Assembly (NCBI RefSeq): GCF_025264685.1
Contig: NZ_CP073721.1
Coordinates: forward strand, 6,465,501 to 6,529,500
DNA length: 64,000 bases
Source: Dactylosporangium roseum
Lineage (GTDB): Bacteria; Actinomycetota; Actinomycetes; Mycobacteriales; Micromonosporaceae
Reading direction: 5' to 3'
Shown here: positions 25,248 through 33,815 of the stretch, piece by piece
How the letters are laid out: each line of letters begins with the position of its first letter
Position numbering within the stretch: the first letter of the stretch is position 1
Translations under genes and position numbers: made by a program
Notes under the pieces: generated by a model
What the model saw: only the letters and a program-made list of their open reading frames with translations
Databases searched by the model: none
Told to the model about the DNA's origin: nothing

Positions 25248-25805
25248 TCAGCGGCGGCGCAGCAGGGCGCGGGTCTCGATCGCGATCGGGAATGGCTCGT
25301 CGGAGACGAGCGTCTCGCCATCCTTGGCGACCGCGTGCTCGACATAGTGGCCGCCGTCGAGACGGAGCAGCCGAAGCGTCATGGAGTCAACCGTCCCCGG
25401 CTCGATGAGCAGATACCAGCCGATGCGAGCAGCGGCGTAGAGCTGCATCTTCAACACACGGTCAGCGCCGGCATTGCCCGGTGACACGACTTCGCCGACG
25501 AGGACGACGTCGGCAGCTTCGACGAGCTTGCCGTCCTCGATCGGCGTGACGACAAGATCCGGGATGAAGATCTGGCCCGAGGCGAGGCGGACGTTGATCG
25601 CCTCGAAGACCCACAGATCTTCCTCGTCGGCCGCTCCTTCGAGCATGCTCGCCAACCGGCGTGCGACGTGCTGATGGCGCATGGTCGGTGCCGGGCTCAC
25701 CAGCAGACTCCCGTCAAACAGCTCGATCCGGTTCGTGGTCTCGCCGAGCGCGAAGTACTCGTCTTCGCTCCACGGACCGACGTGCTCCAGCACGGCCACG
25801 CTCAT
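25248..25805 (-). CDS. Uma2-family (DUF820) PD-(D/E)xK endonuclease-like protein
   Basis: 185 residues of the Uma2 family of restriction-endonuclease-like proteins. The fold is recognisable from SEDEYFALGETTNRIELFDG, the metal-binding Asp in IPDLVV, the Glu in VGEVVSPGN with a Lys eleven residues on (RVLKMQLYAA), and WYLLIEP. The biological role is unresolved; some family members are linked to mobile elements. ATG at 25805 with AGGAGGTGA upstream. The upstream 35 bases are nearly identical to those of the deleted copy at 24967-25001, so the promoter was duplicated as well. It is followed at its far side by rnpB. Confidence 0.85.
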   Translation of the reverse strand: MSVAVLEHVGPWSEDEYFALGETTNRIELFDGSLLVSPAPTMRHQHVARRLASMLEGAADEEDLWVFEAINVRLASGQIFIPDLVVTPIEDGKLVEAADVVLVGEVVSPGNAGADRVLKMQLYAAARIGWYLLIEPGTVDSMTLRLLRLDGGHYVEHAVAKDGETLVSDEPFPIAIETRALLRRR

Positions 25806-26044
25806 CGGCGACTCACCTCCTGCGGGATCCTGCCACAAGCGTCCCACGCCGGCCGCCCCGTCGACAGCGGTACGCGACCGCATCCGAACCGCCGCCCACG
25901 CAACAAAGGCAGTAAGGTTACGCACCATCGTCACGTTGCCTTGGGAGGATCCGGCCTCCGCCCAAAGCTGACCGATCATGCCGAACGACGCAGGTGAATA
26001 ACCGCAGCTCAGAACGGCACAAACAACGATCACCGGCAAGGCGA

Positions 26045-26426
<382 letters not shown>

Positions 26427-26452
26427 TCGCACTGTCTATCCTATGCCGACCA
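26427..26452 (-). promoter_or_regulatory. Likely rnpB promoter overlapping the TSUP gene start
   Basis: On the minus strand TAGGAT fits an actinobacterial -10 hexamer about 12 bases before the rnpB 5' end. The complementary strand of the same bases reads TATCCT immediately before the TSUP ATG. The rnpB promoter must therefore extend into TSUP coding sequence. A plus-strand TCGACT-16-TATCCT arrangement would start TSUP transcription at about its second ATG (26452), a leaderless message. Inference only. Confidence 0.4.
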
Positions 26453-27231
26453 TGGACCTCCCAGACATCGCGCTCCTGTCGGCCGCCGGGCTGGCCGCCG
26501 GCACCGTCAACGCGATCGCCGGTGGCGGGTCGCTCATCACGTTTCCCGCGCTGATCGCGACCGGGTTGGGGTCGGTGCCGGCGAACGTCACCAATTCGGT
26601 CTCGGTCTTCCCCGGATACGTCGCCGCCGTCTACGGCAGCCGCGCCGACCTCGCGGACCTCGCCCGCGACAGCTCGAAGCGCACACTGCTGGCCCTCGTG
26701 CCGACGTCGATCGTGGCGGCGAGTCTCGGGTGCGCCCTCCTGCTGGCGACGCCGGAGGCCGCGTTCGACATCGTCGTCCCGTTTCTGGTACTGGCAGCCG
26801 CCGCCGTCCTGGCGTTCCAGGACCGGCTCCGGCGACTGGTCGGGCACCCCAGGGACCTCTCCCCCGGCCGGCGCGGGCTCATCCTGCACGCGACGGTCTT
26901 CCTCGGTTCGCTCTACGGCGGATACTTCGGCGCGGCCCTCGGCGTCATGCTGGTCGCCGCGCTCGGCCTGGTCCTCGACCAGTCGATGGCACGCGTCAAC
27001 GCACTCAAGAACGTCATCTCGGCCCTCGGGGGCCTGGTGACGGTGTGCGCCTTCGCCCTGTTCGGGCCGGTCGACTGGGCCGACGTCCTGGTCGTCGCGC
27101 CGACCGCGGTGATCGGCGGTTACCTCGGCGCGCGGCTGGCCCGCCGGCTGCCGAGCCGGGTGCTGAAAGCGCTGGTCGTGGTGTTCGGCGTCACGGTCGG
27201 CCTGGTGCTGCTCCACCGTGCCTTCTTCTAG
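26443..27231 (+). CDS. TSUP (TauE/SafE) family permease
   Basis: 262 residues with about eight membrane helices in two repeats, typical of the TauE/SafE family of small-anion exporters or importers (sulfite, sulfoacetate and similar). The repeat signature AAGTVNAIAGGGSLITFPAL lies near residue 20 and its counterpart FLGSLYGGYFGAALGVML near residue 155. The substrate cannot be told from sequence. Start ATG at 26443, or 26452 if leaderless; no ribosome site is visible. The gene diverges from rnpB with 16 bases between and its stop overlaps the stop of the convergent RNase H gene by four bases. Confidence 0.88.
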   Translation: MPTMDLPDIALLSAAGLAAGTVNAIAGGGSLITFPALIATGLGSVPANVTNSVSVFPGYVAAVYGSRADLADLARDSSKRTLLALVPTSIVAASLGCALLLATPEAAFDIVVPFLVLAAAAVLAFQDRLRRLVGHPRDLSPGRRGLILHATVFLGSLYGGYFGAALGVMLVAALGLVLDQSMARVNALKNVISALGGLVTVCAFALFGPVDWADVLVVAPTAVIGGYLGARLARRLPSRVLKALVVVFGVTVGLVLLHRAFF

Positions 27232-28316
27232 GCGGGCTTCTCGGCCAGGTGTCCCGTCTCGTTGACGGACCGCACCGCGACGCCGCCGTCGGGCCACGAG
27301 TCCACGACCGACAGCCCGGCGGGGTCGAGGTACAGGCGGTGCAGGAACGAGTCCCCGGCCGCCAGCGCGTCGCGCAGCAGCAGCTTGATCGGGGTCACGT
27401 GGCTCACGACGGCGATCTGCCGACCGGCGTATCGCTCCTGGAGCCGCCGCACGGCCCGCCGCACCCGCATGGCGACCTGCTGGAACGACTCGCCTCCGGG
27501 CGGCGCTACGGCGGTCGAGGCGAGCCAGCGGTCGAGCTCGGCGGGAAACTCGGCGCGGACCTCGGCGAAGGTCAGCCCCTCCCATTCGCCGAAGTCGCAC
27601 TCGACCAGGTCGTCGTCGACGACCACCGGCACGTCGCCGAACGCGGCGGCGGTCTGGCGGCAGCGCCGCAGCGGCGAGGTGACGACGGCGTCGATCGAGG
27701 GTGCGACGGCGAGCGCCCGGGCGGCGGCAGCGGCAGCCTGCTCCCGGCCGCGGCCGGAGAGCGGGACGTCCCCGCGGCCGGAGTACCGCTTCTCGGCGGT
27801 CAACGGCGTCTCCCCGTGCCGCACCAGCACCATCCGCAGCGGCGACCCGGTCGACGGCGGTGCCCAGGACCGGGTCGGCGCCGACGGCGCCGGAGCGGGG
27901 ACCTCGGGTGCCGGAGCGGCCGCACCGTCCATGGCGGCGTTCGCCAGGCGGTCGGCCTCCGTGTTCCGCTCCCGGGGGATCCACGAGTAGCGGACGGTCC
28001 GGAACCGCTTGGCCAGCGCCGCCGCCTCGGCCGCCAGGGGCCGCAGCCCGGGGTGCTTGATCTGCCAGCGCCCCGACATCTGCTCGACGACGAGCTTGGA
28101 GTCCATCCGGACGTCGACCTCGCCGGCACCCAGCTCCGCGGCTGCCCGCAGCCCGGCGATCAGCCCGGTGTACTCCGCGACGTTGTTGGTCGTCACGCCC
28201 AGCGCGCCCTGGCGCTCGGCGAGCACCTCGCCGCTCTCGGAGCGCACGACGGCGCCGTAGCCGGCCGGGCCGGGGTTGCCCCGCGACCCGCCGTCCGCCT
28301 CGACGACCACGCGCAT
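27228..28316 (-). CDS. Bifunctional RNase H / histidine phosphatase
   Basis: 362 residues with two enzymes in one chain, as in M. tuberculosis Rv2228c. The N-terminal RNase HI domain (DGGSRGNPGPAGYGAVV; RMDSKLVVEQMSGRWQIKH; PRERNTEADRLAN) cuts RNA in RNA-DNA hybrids. A Pro/Ala linker follows at about residues 130-160. The C-terminal domain is a phosphoglycerate-mutase-type phosphatase (LVRHGETPLTAEKRYSGRGD, second His in VVSHVTPIK), which in relatives acts on alpha-ribazole phosphate or similar. ATG at 28316, four bases after the stop of the zinc-ribbon gene; the three genes upstream form an operon with it. Confidence 0.94.
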   Translation of the reverse strand: MRVVVEADGGSRGNPGPAGYGAVVRSESGEVLAERQGALGVTTNNVAEYTGLIAGLRAAAELGAGEVDVRMDSKLVVEQMSGRWQIKHPGLRPLAAEAAALAKRFRTVRYSWIPRERNTEADRLANAAMDGAAAPAPEVPAPAPSAPTRSWAPPSTGSPLRMVLVRHGETPLTAEKRYSGRGDVPLSGRGREQAAAAAARALAVAPSIDAVVTSPLRRCRQTAAAFGDVPVVVDDDLVECDFGEWEGLTFAEVRAEFPAELDRWLASTAVAPPGGESFQQVAMRVRRAVRRLQERYAGRQIAVVSHVTPIKLLLRDALAAGDSFLHRLYLDPAGLSVVDSWPDGGVAVRSVNETGHLAEKPA

Positions 28317-28320
28317 CCGG

Positions 28321-29061
28321 TCAGAGCCCCGACTCGGCGGTCCGGACCAGGATGCGGCGGCACTCCTCGCACCGCACGACCTCGTCGGCCGGTGCCGCCT
28401 TGACCCGGGCCTTGTCACCGCCGGCCAGCTCGATGCGGCAGCCCTCGCACCGGCCGTGGCGGAGCATCGCGGCGCCGATGCCGCCGCTGCTCTCCCGGAT
28501 CCGGTCGTAGAGCGAGACCAGGTCGGCGGGCAGGTCGGCGGCGAGCGGCCGGCGGCCGGCCCGGCGGAACTCCTCGTCCTTCGCGATCCCGGCCAGGGCC
28601 TCGTCGCGGCGGCGCTCGCTCTCCTCCCGTGTGCCGCGCGCGGCGGTGAGCCGGCCGACGACCTCGTCGAGGGCGGCCTGCGCGGTCTCCCGCTGCTCCA
28701 TCAGCTCCAGCTCGGCGTCCTCGAGCTCGCTCTGGCGCCGGTTGAGCGTGGCGATTTCGTGCTGGAGCGCCTCCAGCTCGCGGGCCGGGCCGGTGCCGGC
28801 GTCGAGGCGGGCCTGATCCTTGTCCTTGCGGGCGCGGACCTGCTCGACGTCGCGCTCGAGACGGCTGATGTCGCGGTCCAGGTCGTCGACGGCGACCTGG
28901 GCGCGGACCCGTTCGTCCTCCAAAGTGGACAGCTCACGCGCCAGCCGGTCCAGCTCGGCGTGCTCGGGCAGCGCCTTGCGCTTGTGGGCGAGCTGGGTCA
29001 GCGCGATGTCGATCGCCTGTAGGTCCAGCAGCCGCCGCTGCGCTTCCGGATCAGCTTTCAC
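28321..29061 (-). CDS. C4-type zinc-ribbon coiled-coil protein
   Basis: 246 residues. Residues 1-170 are a long antiparallel coiled coil (heptads of Leu, Glu, Arg, as in LARELSTLEDERVRAQ). The C-terminal zinc ribbon has two pairs of cysteines, CEGC and CEEC, 21-25 residues apart. The family is conserved in actinobacteria and Chlamydia relatives (CdsZ-like) and binds nucleic acid in some. GTG at 29061 after GGAGG; it overlaps the Nif3 gene stop by four bases. Genomic neighbours (RNase H/phosphatase and Nif3) are the same in mycobacteria. Exact role unknown. Confidence 0.88.
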   Translation of the reverse strand: MKADPEAQRRLLDLQAIDIALTQLAHKRKALPEHAELDRLARELSTLEDERVRAQVAVDDLDRDISRLERDVEQVRARKDKDQARLDAGTGPARELEALQHEIATLNRRQSELEDAELELMEQRETAQAALDEVVGRLTAARGTREESERRRDEALAGIAKDEEFRRAGRRPLAADLPADLVSLYDRIRESSGGIGAAMLRHGRCEGCRIELAGGDKARVKAAPADEVVRCEECRRILVRTAESGL

Positions 29062-29852
29062 GAAGGAGTCCTCCACAGGGTCCAGGGAGACGTGTCCACA
29101 TCGGACACGATCGTCTCCACGCCGGCCTCGGTCCGCAGGAACACCGCGACGTCGTCGAGCCACGGCCGCTCCGACGCCCAGTGCGTGACGTCGACGAGGG
29201 CCGGTCCGCCGCCGGCAAGATGTTCCTGCGCCGGATGGTGGCGCAGATCCGCGGTCAAGTATGCGTCAACGCCGGCCCGCACGGCGTCGGCCAGGAACGC
29301 GTCGCCGGAGCCGCCGGACACGGCCACCGTGGTGACGGGTGTGGACGGGTCCCCTGATGCCCGTACACCTCCGGGCAGAACGGCGGCGGCGAGCTCGACG
29401 AACTCGGCCAGGGTCGCCGGGACGGGCAGCGTGCCGATCCGGCCGTGCCCGCGGGAAGGCTCGTCGGGTGAGGGGCGCAGCGGGCGGACGTCGCGCAGGC
29501 CCAGGCGGGCCGCCAGGGCGTCGGAGACGCCGGGGTTCGCGACGTCGCCGTTGGTGTGGGCGGTGTAGAGCGCGATGCCGGACCGGATCATCCGGTGGAC
29601 GATGCGCCCCTTGTACGTCGTTGGCGCCAGGGTCGAGACGCCGCGCAACAGCAACGGATGGTGGGTGAACATGAGGTCGGCGCCGGCAGTCGCCGCCTCC
29701 TCGACGGTGGCCGGGTCACAGTCGACGGCCAGGAGGACCTTGGCGACGGGGGCGTCGGGCTCACCCAGGACGAACCCGACACGGTCCCAGTCCTCGGCCC
29801 AGGACACGGGATAGCGCTGCTCCAGCAGCCGCACCAGTTCGGCGACGCGCAC
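29058..29852 (-). CDS. Nif3-like dinuclear metal-centre protein
   Basis: 264 residues of the Nif3/YbgI (DUF34) family, toroidal hexamers with two metals per subunit. Some members hydrolyse GTP to start folate or queuosine-type chemistry, but most are unassigned. Metal ligands are visible in MFTHHPLLLRG near residue 63 and in LVDVTHWASERPW near residue 227. GTG at 29852, nine bases after the flavoprotein stop. It begins an apparent operon running through the zinc-ribbon and RNase H genes. Confidence 0.9.
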   Translation of the reverse strand: MRVAELVRLLEQRYPVSWAEDWDRVGFVLGEPDAPVAKVLLAVDCDPATVEEAATAGADLMFTHHPLLLRGVSTLAPTTYKGRIVHRMIRSGIALYTAHTNGDVANPGVSDALAARLGLRDVRPLRPSPDEPSRGHGRIGTLPVPATLAEFVELAAAVLPGGVRASGDPSTPVTTVAVSGGSGDAFLADAVRAGVDAYLTADLRHHPAQEHLAGGGPALVDVTHWASERPWLDDVAVFLRTEAGVETIVSDVDTSPWTLWRTPS

Positions 29853-29861
29853 GGCGTGACG

Positions 29862-30440
29862 TTACTCCACGCCGCCCGGGCCGGCGACGCGTTGGGCGTG
29901 GATGGCCGGATGCTCGTCGAGTGCCCTGAGCGCCAGTTCCCAGGGGAACTCCTCCACCAGCCGGTCGCCCTGGCCGGGCGCGTGCAGCCGGACGACGTCC
30001 TCGCCGTAGAGCACGGTCACGCCCCACGAGCGGAGCCGGTCGATCGACTCGCCGAACGCCGGGTGGGCGGCCATCGCGGCGTTGGTGAACGGCAGGGCCA
30101 CGATCGGCAGCCCCATGCCGATGGCCTCTACGAGCATGCCCAGCGCCAGGGTGTCGGCGATGCCGGCGGCCCACTTGTTGATGGTGTTGACGGTCGCCGG
30201 CGCGACGATCATCGCGTCGGCCGCCGGGAGGACGTCGGGGTCACCGGGGTATTTGTACCGGTGCCGGACGGGATGCCCGGTCTGCACCACGATGCGGGGA
30301 ACGTCGAGCCACTTCAGGGCATCGGGTGTGGCGACCACGCAGACGTCCCAGCCCCGTCGCCGAGCGAGCGAGACCAGCTTGCCAACCCCTTGGGTGCTCG
30401 GGGAGCCGCACACCACAGCGTAAAGGACGGGTCCGGACAT
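29862..30440 (-). CDS. Flavoprotein of the HFCD family
   Basis: 192 residues with one HFCD (homo-oligomeric flavin-containing Cys decarboxylase) fold. MSGPVLYAVVCGSPST begins the first strand and nucleotide loop. The family block is MIVAPATVNTINKWAAGIAD at about residues 75-95, followed by LPIVALPFTNAAMAAHPAF. Homologues decarboxylate peptide-linked cysteine or 4'-phosphopantothenoylcysteine, or are unassigned. This one is short and lacks the PPC-synthetase part of Dfp, so it is not CoaBC. ATG at 30440. Probably co-transcribed with nif3 (9-base gap). Confidence 0.82.
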   Translation of the reverse strand: MSGPVLYAVVCGSPSTQGVGKLVSLARRRGWDVCVVATPDALKWLDVPRIVVQTGHPVRHRYKYPGDPDVLPAADAMIVAPATVNTINKWAAGIADTLALGMLVEAIGMGLPIVALPFTNAAMAAHPAFGESIDRLRSWGVTVLYGEDVVRLHAPGQGDRLVEEFPWELALRALDEHPAIHAQRVAGPGGVE

Positions 30441-30460
30441 GCCGGCATTGTGCACCCTGT

Positions 30461-31693
30461 TCAGACCCCGACGCTCATATGTTCGGCCAGTTCGGCGACC
30501 GAAGCTGACGGAGTGCCCCGGGTGCGGCGCAGCACGTCGCTGAGCACCTCGTGGGCCAGCGGCCGGCAACGGATCTCGGCCGGGGCCAGCCGATCACCCT
30601 CCAGCAGCATCTCGCTGGCCACGTCGATGTCGCCGATCAGCGCCCGGGCCCGCGCCTGATCGAGGAAGTGGTGGGCCCGGCGCTCCGGCAGCAACGCGTT
30701 GAACCCCTCAGGGTCCAGCCGTTCGTGCACCTCCACCGCCGTCCGGCCCTCACCGAGCTCGACGGCGGCCGCCGCACGATGGAGCTGGACGTTCGTCGGC
30801 CCGAAACAGGTCCAGTAGTAGTTGGCGTCGCCGTCGAGACCGCGCGACGCCTCCTCGGCACCGGCCAGCAGGTCCCGGACCGTCGCACCGTCACCGATCC
30901 GGGCCGCCGCCATGGCACCCTGCAACAGGAGCTGACCGTAGACCGAGAGCCGTTCGGGCGAGCTGTCGTTGCCACCGACACCGGGAGCGAGCCGATTGGC
31001 GACGTTGACGTTGATCTCCAAGGCCGGTCGGGCCCGCCCCAGGGACAGCAGCGCCATCGCGACCCGCGCGGTGGCCACACCGGCGAGCAACTGGTCGCCG
31101 GCACGGTGGGAGACGGCGATCGAGCGGTCCGCGGCGAGCCAGGACAGCTCGTGCTCGCCGAGCTTGCGCAACACCGACGCGGAGATCTGGTAGACCTGCC
31201 CGAGCAGGTGGGCGGCCTCCCGCGCATGCGGGCCGTCGCCGTAGGCGGTGTCGGCGGCCTGCGCCTCCCGCAGGAGGCGGGGCAGGGTGCGGGCGAGCGC
31301 GCCGTACTTCGCGTGCTGGAACGACAGCCAGGCGTGGGTGACCGCCTTGCGCATCTCGCTCAGCGGCGGCGGCTCCGGCGGGGCGTAGAAGAAGGCGCTG
31401 ATCTGGTCGTACCGCTCCAGAGCGGCGCGGATCTCCTCGACCTCGACCTGGTCGACGCCGCTGGGGTTCTCCGGCCGGCGCTCCGGGTCCTTGCCGAGCA
31501 GGATCTGCACGTCGAGCTGCAACACATCGGCGATCTCGTACACGACGGAGAACTTGTCGAGCCGGCGCACCCCGCGCTCCACCTTGTCGACCCAGCTCTT
31601 TGACTTGCCGAGCCGATCGGCGAAGACCTGCTGCGACATCTTCCGCCGGTTCCGCCAGTACGCCACGCGGCGGCCGATGGGCAGCTCATCCAC
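30461..31693 (-). CDS. XRE-family regulator with TPR-like helical domain
   Basis: 410 residues. An N-terminal helix-turn-helix (RRVAYWRNRRKMSQQVFADR with LGKSKSWVDKVERG as recognition helix) is followed by a long helical repeat region of the TPR type seen in actinobacterial regulators that sense peptides or act with primase-like partners. GTG at 31693 is chosen because GGAGG lies eight bases upstream; the in-frame GTG at 31702 overlaps that site. It diverges from the primase-domain gene at 31887 with 193 bases between, and such HTH/primase-domain pairs recur in actinobacteria by my recollection. Confidence 0.85.
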   Translation of the reverse strand: MDELPIGRRVAYWRNRRKMSQQVFADRLGKSKSWVDKVERGVRRLDKFSVVYEIADVLQLDVQILLGKDPERRPENPSGVDQVEVEEIRAALERYDQISAFFYAPPEPPPLSEMRKAVTHAWLSFQHAKYGALARTLPRLLREAQAADTAYGDGPHAREAAHLLGQVYQISASVLRKLGEHELSWLAADRSIAVSHRAGDQLLAGVATARVAMALLSLGRARPALEINVNVANRLAPGVGGNDSSPERLSVYGQLLLQGAMAAARIGDGATVRDLLAGAEEASRGLDGDANYYWTCFGPTNVQLHRAAAAVELGEGRTAVEVHERLDPEGFNALLPERRAHHFLDQARARALIGDIDVASEMLLEGDRLAPAEIRCRPLAHEVLSDVLRRTRGTPSASVAELAEHMSVGV

Positions 31694-31886
31694 GTCGCTC
31701 ACCTCCGGAGGTCACCCGCCCGGTCGAAATCGCACGCTTTGTGCGGTTCCACCGGCACGCCTGCTCATACGTTCCGAGATGCAAGTTGCAGCCCCCGTCG
31801 CCAAGACCAACGACGTACACAGCGTCCGGTGACGTGACGTGGTGCTGTGCGCACTTCCGAGTGATCCCGCCTGGCAGGAGGCGTTC

Positions 31887-32513
31887 ATGCTCGCTTGGGA
31901 ACGGTTCAAGCTCCGCAAAGCGGCCGTCGGGTACACCGCGCACGGCTGGCCGGTGCGGCCCGGCGCGGCGCTGGTCGGCGGACCCGCCGGACGGCTGTCG
32001 CGGCAGCGCCGCTTCGACTGCGGCGAGGCCGGCTGCCCGACGGTGGCCTGCCACCCGGCACCGCTGCCGCCGACCGCCTCGCCCGAGGTCGCGGCCGCGC
32101 ACTGGCGGGTCCGGCCGTACAGCGTGCTGTTCCCGACCGGGCACGCGTTCGACGTGCTGGAGGTGCCGGCCGCACTGGGCCGGGCCGCGCTGCTCGGTGA
32201 CGGGTTCGTCGCGGCACGCGGACCGGTCGCGGTGGCCCCCGGCGGGCGTTGGATGTTTCTGGTACTCCCGGGTCACGGCGTCCTGCCGGAACTGGCCCAG
32301 CAACCCGAGGTCGTGCTGCACGGTCCGGATTCCTGGGTGCCCGCACCGCCGAGCCCGCAGTTCGGCGGGCGGGTGCGCTGGGAACTGCCGCCCGACGCCC
32401 ACGGCTGGCGGCCGGCCGAGCCCTACGCCGTGCAGGCGCTCATGCTCGACGCCCTCGGGGCCGGTCCGTCGACCGCCTTCGATCGGCGCACCACATGGCG
32501 TGCGGCGGCATAA
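31887..32513 (+). CDS. Stand-alone primase/polymerase N-terminal domain protein
   Basis: 208 residues resembling the 'bifunctional DNA primase/polymerase, N-terminal' domain as it occurs alone in actinobacteria. Seen: GYTAHGWPVRPGAALVGG, the Cys-rich block RRFDCGEAGCPTVACHPAP, WRVRPYSVLFPTGHAFDVLE, and GRWMFLVLPGHGVLPELAQQ with SWVPAPPS near the end. A helicase part is absent and the acidic Prim-Pol catalytic triad is not obvious, so polymerase activity is doubtful. ATG at 31887 with CAGGAGG at 31875-31881. Divergent from an XRE regulator that may control it. Confidence 0.75.
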   Translation: MLAWERFKLRKAAVGYTAHGWPVRPGAALVGGPAGRLSRQRRFDCGEAGCPTVACHPAPLPPTASPEVAAAHWRVRPYSVLFPTGHAFDVLEVPAALGRAALLGDGFVAARGPVAVAPGGRWMFLVLPGHGVLPELAQQPEVVLHGPDSWVPAPPSPQFGGRVRWELPPDAHGWRPAEPYAVQALMLDALGAGPSTAFDRRTTWRAAA

Positions 32514-32702
32514 CTGGGCATGCATTGGCTACGCTTCCTGCCGGGGGTCCGTGCCGAAACCTCGCTCGGCCGATCCCGCACGAATATTCACGTGCAGAAT
32601 TCAGGCCGATGCCCAAGGTAGCGTCGCTGTAGCCCTAAGTCGACCCCTTGTAACGCAACGGATGTACTCAAGAGATAGGCAGCCGCCTACCTACCATTGA
32701 GT

Positions 32703-32725
32703 GTCGATCTACTCTATTGATCGAC
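32703..32725. other. Inverted repeat in low-GC intergenic DNA
   Basis: GTCGATC at 32703-32709 and GATCGAC at 32719-32725 with a 9-base loop, followed by TTTCC. The surrounding 32580-32740 is noticeably less G+C-rich than the genes. It may be a weak terminator for one of the convergent neighbours. Confidence 0.35.
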
Positions 32726-32749
32726 TTTCCTGAGTGACGACCCCGCCGA

Positions 32750-33148
32750 TCACTCGCGGACCGAGACGTCGACCGTGGCCACGACCCTACGCAGGCCGTC
32801 GGACAGCTTGCGGTCCGGGACCTCCATCGGCTCCGCCGCCGGGTCGGCCCGGATGATCCGGCCGCCGTCGGGCAGGCGCACACCACGGGCGGCGAGCAGT
32901 GCGGTGAGCGCGCCGTGTGCGATCTTCGTCGCGTCGTCGTCCTCGGCCCACACCTGGAGGCCGAGATGCCACCGTACCGCACGGGCCCACGGCATCCGGG
33001 AGGCGACCGGCTCCCCCACCGCCTCCACGAGCAGCACGGGCACCGCGTCGACCACGTCGTCCGGGCGGGTCGTCACCAGCGTCACGCCCGCCAAGCGCTC
33101 CTGTGCGCCGAGGTACGCCATGACCAGCGCGACAGCGTCGGGTGGCAT
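32750..33148 (-). CDS. Hypothetical protein resembling phage tail-terminator proteins
   Basis: 132 residues, no membrane helix. The layout (short helix PPDAVALVMAYLGAQERLAG, strand TLVTTRPDDVVDAVPVLLVE, strand VRWHLGLQVWAEDDDATKIA, then helix ALTALLAARGVRLPDG and the terminal VVATVDVSVR) is like phage tail-terminator/completion proteins of siphophages, where a small alpha/beta protein caps the tail. No other phage gene is adjacent, so it would be a relic or domesticated. Start ATG at 33148; the frame is open to 33226 without a better site. The assignment is a structural guess. Confidence 0.45.
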   Translation of the reverse strand: MPPDAVALVMAYLGAQERLAGVTLVTTRPDDVVDAVPVLLVEAVGEPVASRMPWARAVRWHLGLQVWAEDDDATKIAHGALTALLAARGVRLPDGGRIIRADPAAEPMEVPDRKLSDGLRRVVATVDVSVRE

Positions 33149-33758
33149 CGTTCCTGCACGGCCCTTCGGTGGGTTGTGGTGCGGCGTCCAGCACGCCGGC
33201 CGGAGCGCTGCCGGTCGCGTCGGCACCGATACATTTCATGTTCTCCGAAGAAAAGAATCATCAACCTCGGGAGAAACGGCGTGTCGTGTCGCATGGTCCG
33301 ACATTTCTCGGCCGCGGCGCGCCGGCGCCTCGACATCACCGCGACCATGCGCTCCAACGCCGAATCCTGCACTATGATGACATCGGCGATGCCCGATCAT
33401 CATGCGTTCGCCGAATCGGCCGGAAAAAATGCCGAGCCGATCAAGGTCGCGGCGACTCCGCCGGCCGGCCCTTTCCGGCTCATGACCGCCGTCCGGGGCG
33501 GATCACCCGAGCTTCGCCGGCGCGTCGCGCGGGACGGCGGGATCCGCCGGGCGGCTCCCGGCACGCAATTGTGCCCCGGAAATCGACCGCGAGGGCCTAT
33601 TCGGCGGCGGATCCGACCGCACCGAACACCGCGACACCGGTTGTTTCACCACCGGTCCGGACAACGGTGAAAGAAACCGTCACGAGCCGGGTGAATGAGC
33701 GCGTCACCCGGCGGTGGCGGCCCGCCGCACGGCCACCCGGACGGGTGACGGCAACGGA
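33149..33758. other. Non-coding or decayed stretch
   Basis: About 610 bases between the tail-terminator-like gene and the aceE terminator. G+C is lower from 33230 to 33460 than in the flanks. Frames are open on both strands but none shows a ribosome site plus family pattern. It could be decayed accessory DNA next to the possible phage relic; I see no gene in it. Confidence 0.45.
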
Positions 33759-33792
33759 CGAGGGCCGTGCCCCGATCGGGGCACGGCCCTCG
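33759..33792. terminator. Hairpin terminator after aceE
   Basis: A perfect 34-base palindrome (17-base arms at 33759-33775 and 33776-33792) begins 24 bases beyond the aceE stop on the minus strand. Very stable GC stem; the central bases CGATCG would form the loop. Confidence 0.75.
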
Positions 33793-33815
33793 TAGCGACG
33801 ACCCCTGTCACGAGG

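Noticed and set aside
31600..32700. Long plus-strand frame opposite the XRE start and through the Prim-Pol gene
   Set aside because: It is a frame-shifted shadow of the Prim-Pol gene, which has the conserved motifs and AGGAGG site.
33230..33700. Small plus-strand frames downstream of the tail-terminator-like gene
   Set aside because: No ribosome sites, mixed codon use and no recognisable product.
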